Below, in pieces: positions 58,676-64,000 of a DNA stretch of 64,000 bases (positions within the stretch are counted from its first letter, which is position 1; every line of letters begins with the position of its first letter). Both the position numbers and the translations under genes were made by a program. A model generated the notes under the pieces. It did no database searches, had not been told where the DNA came from, and saw only the letters and a program-made list of their open reading frames with translations. The stretch is taken from contig NZ_BDBD01000019.1 in assembly GCF_001612805.1 (NCBI RefSeq), forward strand, positions 372,001 through 436,000, written 5' to 3'. Origin of the DNA: Nocardia coubleae NBRC 108252. GTDB lineage: Bacteria; Actinomycetota; Actinomycetes; Mycobacteriales; Mycobacteriaceae.

Positions 58676-59569
58676 TCATGCCGACCACGCCGTTCCGGCA
58701 TCGGGTGCGTCCGCACGCTGCAAGGTCGCGTGAATCGAACCGTAGGGGCGGTCGGCGGCCCAGAACACTTCACCCTTGTTCTCGATATCGAAGCGGTCGA
58801 GGTCGTAGTCGAAGTGGTGTTTGTTCGGGGCCGAGAGTCGAATCTCGGCCAGCACCGGGAAACGCTCCAGCACAGCGCTTCCCATCGCGTAGAGGGTCTG
58901 CTGCAGTGCGCGGGAATAGGTGGTGGCGAACAGTTCCAGCAGGGTGGCGCGAATCCCGGCGAACACCTCGTCCCAGTCGATGCCGTCGATTTCGCCGAAT
59001 CGCCAGTGCACGTCGAGGGAAGTGGCCAGGACGCGATCGTTCGTAGGCGCCAATGTGGTGTATTCGTCGACGAGGAAGTCGGCAAATTCCGAACCGGTCG
59101 ACTTGAGCAGCACGAGATCCTTGATTCCGCCGATCAGCCAGGTTCCGGCATCGGCGGCCGTCACGGCGACGGTGCGCACCTCAGGCCCCTGTCGCACCCA
59201 GGTGTGATCGTGTTCGGCACCATTGATCGAAACCCGCTGCCAGCCATACGATTCGACATCCACGCGAGCACTGCTCACCGGCTCGACGGTCTCGTGGAAA
59301 TGCCTCGCCAACGCGATCGCGTAATCCTCGACGGTGTCGAGACCGACCTTCTTCGCGAAGGCGAACGCCGTGTTCTTCTGCGTATCGGTCGGCAACACCT
59401 GCCGCTGATCGCCCTCGGTATAGGCCGCCTCGAAGTCGCCCCGCAGTGTGGTCGTGACATTCACATCGCGGATCTCGTGGCGCGCGTTCTCCTTGTAGAA
59501 CCGCACCACCCGGTTCTCGGCCTTGCCGTATCGGTTGTCGGTCAACATGATCGGGCCTGTCAGTGCCAC
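58676..59569 (-). CDS. pucL: urate oxidase (uricase)
   Basis: 297 aa, cofactor-free uricase converting urate to 5-hydroxyisourate and H2O2. Two T-fold repeats. Catalytic motifs are the lysine of NRYGKAENRV, the threonine of LPTDTQKNT, IAFARHF-like IALARHFHE, the DHTWVRQG segment, and the C-terminal half APNKHHFDYDL. Its start is 3 nt after the HIU hydrolase stop. The name pucL follows Bacillus usage, where uricase is fused to the decarboxylase; here the two are separate genes. Confidence 0.93.
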   Translation of the reverse strand: MALTGPIMLTDNRYGKAENRVVRFYKENARHEIRDVNVTTTLRGDFEAAYTEGDQRQVLPTDTQKNTAFAFAKKVGLDTVEDYAIALARHFHETVEPVSSARVDVESYGWQRVSINGAEHDHTWVRQGPEVRTVAVTAADAGTWLIGGIKDLVLLKSTGSEFADFLVDEYTTLAPTNDRVLATSLDVHWRFGEIDGIDWDEVFAGIRATLLELFATTYSRALQQTLYAMGSAVLERFPVLAEIRLSAPNKHHFDYDLDRFDIENKGEVFWAADRPYGSIHATLQRADAPDAGTAWSA

Positions 59570-59572
59570 GGC

Positions 59573-59890
59573 TCAACTCCCTCGGTAGGTCGAATAGGCG
59601 AACGGCGAAAGCAGCAGCGGCACATGCAGATGCGCTTGCTCGCCGACGGTGAAAGCGATACAGACCTCCGGGTAGAACGTCTCGACGCCCTGAGCCGCGA
59701 AGTAACTGCCGGTATCGAAGTACAACTGGTATTCGCCCGGATTAAGCCCGGCGGCAAGCTCTTTCACTCGCCCGTCGGCATCGGTCAATGCCTCGGTGAG
59801 CCGCAACTCACCACGCATCAACCACACGGCGACCCCCTCGGCGGGGACTCCGCGTACGGCATCGAGCACATGCGTGCTCAGCCCGGTCAT
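59573..59890 (-). CDS. uraH: 5-hydroxyisourate hydrolase (transthyretin-like)
   Basis: 105 aa with the transthyretin-like fold. STHVLDAVRGVPAEGV supplies the N-terminal active-site histidine, and the C-terminal YRGS motif (preceded by PLLLSPFAYSTYRGS) is diagnostic. It opens the ring of 5-hydroxyisourate to OHCU after uricase. The ATG overlaps the uraD stop (ATGA) and uricase follows after three bases. Confidence 0.95.
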   Translation of the reverse strand: MTGLSTHVLDAVRGVPAEGVAVWLMRGELRLTEALTDADGRVKELAAGLNPGEYQLYFDTGSYFAAQGVETFYPEVCIAFTVGEQAHLHVPLLLSPFAYSTYRGS

Positions 59891-60375
59891 GACGCCACCA
59901 GCTGTGTCAGGCGCAGCCGATTGATCTTCGCCAATTCGTCTCGCATAACCCGCCTTTCGGTCGTCGGATCGTTGTCCAGTCGCGCCCGCAGTACGGCGAG
60001 CAGTTCCTCGCCGCTACGGCCTGCCGCGCACACCAGGTAGATGTGCCCGAACTTTTCCTCGTAGGCCCGGTTGCCCTCGGCCAACCGGGCCCGCACGTCG
60101 TCGCCGGAGACACCGGACTGTTCGTGCGCGGCCGCGCCGGTGGCGCGCTCACCGATGCGTGGATGCCCGGCGAGCGCGGCGTCGATATCGGCCTCGTCGA
60201 GCGCGTCGAGGGCCGCGTCGGCGGCATCGAGCAACGACACCGCGTTGACATAGGGCCGGGCGGCCGCGATGGCCCTCGCCCAGCGCGGCGACGAGCAACA
60301 GGCAAGCAATGCCTGCTCAGCGGCGTCGGCGGGCAACGAGTTGAAGCCCGCGAGTCCGATCGCTTCCCTAGTCAT
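59887..60375 (-). CDS. uraD: OHCU decarboxylase
   Basis: 162 aa from the ATG at 60375, with GGGGAGA upstream. It decarboxylates 2-oxo-4-hydroxy-4-carboxy-5-ureidoimidazoline to (S)-allantoin. The catalytic histidine lies in AGHPRIGE, followed by EQSGVSGDD and a NRAYEEKFGHIYLVCAAGRS motif, typical of the family. It is the first gene of the leftward purine operon; the 125-nt gap to the divergent MocA-like gene holds both promoters. Confidence 0.93.
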   Translation of the reverse strand: MTREAIGLAGFNSLPADAAEQALLACCSSPRWARAIAAARPYVNAVSLLDAADAALDALDEADIDAALAGHPRIGERATGAAAHEQSGVSGDDVRARLAEGNRAYEEKFGHIYLVCAAGRSGEELLAVLRARLDNDPTTERRVMRDELAKINRLRLTQLVAS

Positions 60376-60500
60376 CGATCCAGCATCTCCCCAATACCGG
60401 CGGCCCGCCACTCGAGCCGACCGCCGACGTACCCGTGTCGTCGCCCGCGCGCTCCCCGGCCGTAATCGACCGGCAACATTGCGCCATTACCTTCACCTGC

Positions 60501-61097
60501 ATGCCCCGGATCGAAGCGCTCACGCACGACTCGTGCGCGGGCATCGTCCTCGCGGCGGGCGCCGGAACCCGCTACGGCAAACCCAAGGCACTCGCCGAAA
60601 ACGGCGCCTGGCTCACTGCCGCGATCACCGCCTTGCGCGACGGCGGCTGCGACCCGGTGATCGTGCTGCTCGGCGCCACCGGCCCCGACCCGGCGGCGCT
60701 GAACCTGCCACCCGGCACTCGGTGGCACTGGGTCGCCGACTGGGCCACCGGGCTATCGGCGACGGTGCGCGCGGGGTTGGCCGAGGCGGCGCGGGCGGGT
60801 ACCCGATATGTGGCCTTCCGCCCCGTCGACACTCCCGATATCGGTGCCGAAGTGGTGGCCCGAGTGCTCGCCGCGGCCCGCGCGAGCGAGAGTGGATTGG
60901 CTCGTAGTGTGTTCCACGACACTCCGGGTCATCCAGTTGTGATAGAGAACAAGCACTGGGAAGCCATTTACGCTGCCGCCGTTGGGGATGCGGGTGCAGG
61001 TTCCTATTTGGGTACCCGACAGGATATGGTGTGCGTCACGTGCGACGACTTGGCGACAGGGACCGATCGCGATTTCCCGGAAGTCGGCGCACGGTGA
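60501..61097 (+). CDS. MocA-like molybdenum-cofactor nucleotidyltransferase
   Basis: 198 aa from the ATG at 60501. The nucleotidyltransferase motif IVLAAGAGTRYGKPKAL is close to the LAAGxSxRMGxxK of MocA/MobA proteins, and FRPVDTPDI resembles their metal-binding PVDxP. MocA-type enzymes attach CMP or GMP to molybdopterin for xanthine dehydrogenase-type enzymes. It diverges from uraD and precedes the XdhC-like gene by 15 nt, consistent with cofactor supply for the local dehydrogenase. Confidence 0.78.
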   Translation: MPRIEALTHDSCAGIVLAAGAGTRYGKPKALAENGAWLTAAITALRDGGCDPVIVLLGATGPDPAALNLPPGTRWHWVADWATGLSATVRAGLAEAARAGTRYVAFRPVDTPDIGAEVVARVLAAARASESGLARSVFHDTPGHPVVIENKHWEAIYAAAVGDAGAGSYLGTRQDMVCVTCDDLATGTDRDFPEVGAR

Positions 61098-61112
61098 TCG
61101 GAGATTTGAGAT

Positions 61113-62132
61113 ATGCGCGATATCGTCGATGACCTTCTGCGAGTGTGGCATTCGGGCGCTACCGGTGGCCTGGCAACGGTAGTCCGCACGATCGGAACGA
61201 GCGCTCTGCCGATCGGATCGGCAATGCTGGTCACCCCTAATGGCGGCGTCTTCGGATCCATCGCATCGGGCAGGCTGGAAGAAACCGTGTACGAGGCGGC
61301 GATGGAAGCCGCGCGCACCGGCATCCGGCAACTACGCCGCTACAGCATGCTCACCGGGCTGGAATCGTCCTCCGACGACGGCACCCTCGTCGACATTTTC
61401 GTCGAACCGTTCTCCTGCCGCGATTTCCCCGAATTCCCCACCGTCGCCGCCGACATTCAGGCCCATCGCCGGGTCACCGTGTTCACCGTGGTGTGGAACC
61501 AGGATCCCGATGTCATCGGCCAGCACCTGATCACCGACCGTAAACACGCCACCGAGCTGGTCGCCCTGCCCGAGTCGGACCTGTTCGTCGCCTCCTACTG
61601 CCCGCCGCCGCGCCTGCTCATCTTCGGCGCCAACGCCTACGCCGCCACCCTGTCCGCCCAGGCGCGGATGATCGGCTACCGGGTGAGCATCTGTGATTCG
61701 CGCCCCGAGTTCGCCGACCCGGCGTCGTTCCCCGGCGCCGAGGTGGTCGTCGACTGGCCGCACCGCTACCTGAACACGCTGTCCGCCGCAGGCGAAATCG
61801 ACAGCAGCACAGGCATCGTCGTGCTCGCCAACGAGCCGCGCTTCGAGATTCCCCTGCTCACCGTGGCCCTTCGCCTGCCCGAACTCGGCTACCTCGCGGC
61901 CCTCGGCACCCCCGCCGATCAGGCCCGTCGCCTCGACGATCTGCGCGCGGGCGGCTTCGACGAGCCAACCCTGTCCCGGCTGCACGTCCCCGCCGGACTG
62001 GAAGCGGGCCCACGCACCCCCGCCGAAACCGCCGTCTTCATCACCGCCGACTTCCTCGCCTCGCGCGCAGGCCTGCGCCTGGCCGCCCACCGAGACTTCG
62101 GCAACTCCACCTCGGTGGGCATGGCTATATAG
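61113..62132 (+). CDS. XdhC/CoxI-family molybdenum cofactor insertion protein, divergent
   Basis: 339 aa. The N-terminal XdhC/CoxI part reads LATVVRTIGTSALPIGSAMLV and FGSIASGRLEETVYEAA; the conserved cysteine of the usual GSVSGGCVE motif is replaced by Arg. The C-terminal Rossmann-like part has PPPRLLIFGANAYAATLSAQA, DSRPEFADPASFPGAEVVVDWP, and LGTPADQARR where GSRRT-type residues are normal, then HVPAGLEAGPRTPAETA. The neighbourhood supports a role in maturing xanthine dehydrogenase with sulfurated Moco, but both substitutions make the mechanism uncertain. Confidence 0.8.
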   Translation: MRDIVDDLLRVWHSGATGGLATVVRTIGTSALPIGSAMLVTPNGGVFGSIASGRLEETVYEAAMEAARTGIRQLRRYSMLTGLESSSDDGTLVDIFVEPFSCRDFPEFPTVAADIQAHRRVTVFTVVWNQDPDVIGQHLITDRKHATELVALPESDLFVASYCPPPRLLIFGANAYAATLSAQARMIGYRVSICDSRPEFADPASFPGAEVVVDWPHRYLNTLSAAGEIDSSTGIVVLANEPRFEIPLLTVALRLPELGYLAALGTPADQARRLDDLRAGGFDEPTLSRLHVPAGLEAGPRTPAETAVFITADFLASRAGLRLAAHRDFGNSTSVGMAI

Positions 62133-62147
62133 ATTGCGGCCGGCGAT

Positions 62148-63206
62148 CTATTTGAGGGAGGGGTTCTCCGCGTAGATCTCGCGGAGGATCGACAGGTCGA
62201 AGAGCTGGTCTGCCTTGATGTCGATCTCGGCGGTGCGCAGGGCGGCGATGTTCTGTTCGATCAGGGCGTCGGACATGGTGAGCAGGCCGTCGGTGCGGGT
62301 GGCGGCCGAGACGACCAAATCGTTCTGGGCGGTGGCCTCCTTGATCTGCTCGTCGAGGGAGAGCTCGAGGTCCTTGCCGTAGACCTCGACCGCCAGGCGG
62401 GCCGACTCGGCGGGGTCGGCGACGGCATCCTTCCAGCCCTTGATCTGGGCGGTGAGGAAGGCTTTGAGCTTGTCGCGTTCGTTGTCGATGGTCGACTGGG
62501 CGACGGTCAGGGTCTCGGCCACCAGCGGTAGGCCGAAGTCGGCGAAGAGGAAGTGGTCGTTGGCAAAACCCTTGGCGGCCAAGGTGATCGGCTCGTTGGT
62601 CACGTAGCTCACCCAGCCGTCCACCTCGCCGTTGGCCAGTGGGGTCGGGTCGAACTGGGCGGGCACTACGGTCACCTCGCCGGGGGCGATGCCGTTGGCG
62701 GCCAGCAAGGCGCTGAAGATCAGCTGGTTGGTGTCCTGCACACCGATCTTGCGGCCCTTCATCTCGGCCGGGGATTTGATCGGTTTACCCGCCGCGCTGA
62801 CGATCGCGAAGGGGTTCTTCTGGTAAGTCGCGCCGACGATCTTGGCGGGCAAACCCTCCAGCACGGCGGGCGCGGTGGTCTGCGGTGCGGACAGCCCGAT
62901 CCACACCTTCCCGGTGTCGAGACCGGCCTCGACGGAGGTACTCGCCGCACCACCCGCGATGAGATCTACCGTTCCGAATCCCGCTTCCTTGAAATACCCG
63001 CGCGAATCGGCGAAATACTCGCCCGCGAATTCGATGTTCTTGATCCAGGACAACTGCACCGCGACCTTGCCGTATTTCGAGCCGTCGTCGGTGGAACCGG
63101 AAGTCGCCGAACCGCCCCCGCATGCGGCGAGCACGCTCGCACCGCCGATTGCGGCGCCGGTGAGCGCGGAAAAGCGGAGGAAACTACGGCGGTCGATACT
63201 GTTCAT
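62148..63206 (-). CDS. NMT1/ThiY-like ABC transporter substrate-binding lipoprotein
   Basis: 352 aa. The N-terminus combines a Tat-like motif (DRRSFLRFS) with a lipobox (VLAACGG, Cys near 29). The mature part matches the NMT1/THI5-like family: VQLSWIKNIEFAGEYFAD, GYFKEAGF, GAASTSVEAGL, GRKIGVQDTNQ and ANGEVDGWVSYVTNEP. Such proteins bind pyrimidine precursors, riboflavin, nitrate/taurine-type or purine-related ligands. Neighbouring purine genes suggest a purine or ureide ligand. The permease gene starts its 3' end 53 nt away on the same strand. Confidence 0.88.
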   Translation of the reverse strand: MNSIDRRSFLRFSALTGAAIGGASVLAACGGGSATSGSTDDGSKYGKVAVQLSWIKNIEFAGEYFADSRGYFKEAGFGTVDLIAGGAASTSVEAGLDTGKVWIGLSAPQTTAPAVLEGLPAKIVGATYQKNPFAIVSAAGKPIKSPAEMKGRKIGVQDTNQLIFSALLAANGIAPGEVTVVPAQFDPTPLANGEVDGWVSYVTNEPITLAAKGFANDHFLFADFGLPLVAETLTVAQSTIDNERDKLKAFLTAQIKGWKDAVADPAESARLAVEVYGKDLELSLDEQIKEATAQNDLVVSAATRTDGLLTMSDALIEQNIAALRTAEIDIKADQLFDLSILREIYAENPSLK

Positions 63207-63259
63207 ACGCAGACGCTAGATTCGCCGCGTTTCGTTTTCTTTGCCGCCAGGTTCCGCGA

Positions 63260-64000
63260 CTATTCTTTCCGCCTTACCCCGAATCGGGCGAGCACCAGGT
63301 TCTCGATCACCCCGACCAGCGCGTACAGCAGCACCGACACCACGGTGACGACCACGATCGACGCCCACAGCCGGTTGTACTGGAACATCGGAATGGCACG
63401 AACCAGAGCGGCACCCAAACCTGTTCCGCTGCCGAGCCATTCACCGAGCAGCGCACCGATGAGGGCGCCGGGCACCGATACTCGCGCGGCGGTGAAGATC
63501 GACGGCAGCGCGGCGGGCACCGCGACAATCCGCAGCCCGGTCCACCGCGAGCCGCCGTATACCCTCACCAATTCCATTGCCTGCCTCGGTGCTTCACGCA
63601 GGCCGGTCATGATCATCACCAGCGCGGGGAAGAACACGACGATGGCCGTCAGCACCGTCACGCCCGTCGTCCCGCGGCCGAACACCAGCACCACGATGGG
63701 GCTCAGTGCCACCAACGGCACCGACCGCAGCAGCATCGCCACCGGCATGAAGGTCTGTCGCACAGCCGAATACAGCACGAACAGCGCCGCGACTCCCATC
63801 GCACCGACCATGCCGACGGTGAACCCGACCGCGGCGTCGGCCAGGGTGATCGCGAGATCGTCGAGGATCGCCTGCCGGGCCGCCGGCGCACCCGGCGAGG
63901 TGACCAGGTAGGCCCAGATGTCCGAGGGCGTCTTGCCGACCCGCGGGCCGATCTGCGGGAACGCCCGAAGGAACAACGTCCAGATCACGAGCAGCAGAAG
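63260..64000 (-). CDS. ABC transporter permease (5'-truncated by window edge)
   Basis: At least 246 codons; the frame stays open to base 64000, with a hydrophobic LLLLVIWTLFLRAFP start region, so the true start lies outside. Five or more membrane helices are visible. The permease-ATPase coupling loop EAPRQAMELVRVYGGSRW (canonical EAA motif) occurs near the middle, followed by PAALPSIFTAARVSVPGALIGALLGEWL as in SsuC/ThiX-type permeases. It pairs with the substrate-binding lipoprotein gene downstream. The ATPase is probably further right. Confidence 0.88.
   Translation of the reverse strand, partial: LLLLVIWTLFLRAFPQIGPRVGKTPSDIWAYLVTSPGAPAARQAILDDLAITLADAAVGFTVGMVGAMGVAALFVLYSAVRQTFMPVAMLLRSVPLVALSPIVVLVFGRGTTGVTVLTAIVVFFPALVMIMTGLREAPRQAMELVRVYGGSRWTGLRIVAVPAALPSIFTAARVSVPGALIGALLGEWLGSGTGLGAALVRAIPMFQYNRLWASIVVVTVVSVLLYALVGVIENLVLARFGVRRKE

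Overview
The window is high-GC actinobacterial DNA with dense, often overlapping genes and frequent GTG starts. It carries the mycothiol glycosyltransferase MshA, an HBHA-like adhesin, antigen-85-like and LIP-family secreted esterases, and type VII secretion (T7SS) proteins (EspG-like, DUF3558 lipoprotein, EspC-like target, LpqN-like protein). This points to a mycolate-containing actinomycete, most likely Nocardia or a close relative. No rRNA, tRNA, CRISPR array, transposase or integrase was seen. All functional calls come from reading sequence and recalled family motifs; no database search was run.

The backbone follows the Mycobacterium tuberculosis order from icl1 (Rv0467) to gpm1 (Rv0489), inverted and interrupted. 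From right to left: aceA, fadB2-like dehydrogenase, [insert 26.7-45.8 kb], TetR regulator, DUF445 membrane protein, XRE regulator, hbhA, DUF2516 protein, deoC, DUF2993 protein, two DUF2505 proteins, murB, SDR, mshA, YbjN-like protein, ROK kinase, gpmA. Small insertions (mscL, purU, GNAT, hydrolases) are scattered through it. At the gpmA end, where senX3-regX3 sits in mycobacteria, there is instead a T7SS-related locus.

Layout. 0-6.3 kb: a leftward operon (WXG-like, DUF3558 lipoprotein, PPE-like, EspG) diverging from a rightward operon (EspC-like, a WXG-N-terminal/glycine-zipper protein, two paralogous four-helix membrane proteins, LpqN-like). 6.4-26.5 kb: central metabolism and envelope backbone. 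26.6-37.9 kb: AarF-like kinase, reductase, methyltransferase, Na+/amino-acid symporter, PPK2, a DsbA-like/VKOR oxidative-folding pair, HtrA-like protease, zinc alcohol dehydrogenase, AI-2E-type permease, ZIP transporter. 37.9-43.3 kb: a tight four-gene cassette (DUF4365-like nuclease, unknown 365-aa protein, winged-helix protein, AAA-HerA double ATPase) that looks like an undescribed defence or DNA-processing system. 43.5-48.4 kb: metE, 3-hydroxyacyl-CoA dehydrogenase, aceA. 48.9 kb: secreted lipase. 50.0-64.0 kb: a full purine-catabolism island.

In the purine island, 8-oxoguanine deaminase and xanthine dehydrogenase feed urate to uricase, HIU hydrolase and OHCU decarboxylase. These give allantoin, which PuuE-type allantoinase and allantoicase break down to ureidoglycolate and urea. 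A DUF6986 aldolase/malate-synthase-like protein probably deals with the glyoxylate end. The divergent MocA-like and XdhC-like genes would mature the molybdenum cofactor, and an NMT1-type ABC transporter at the right edge may import substrate. Strong hairpins mark most transcription-unit ends and are listed individually.
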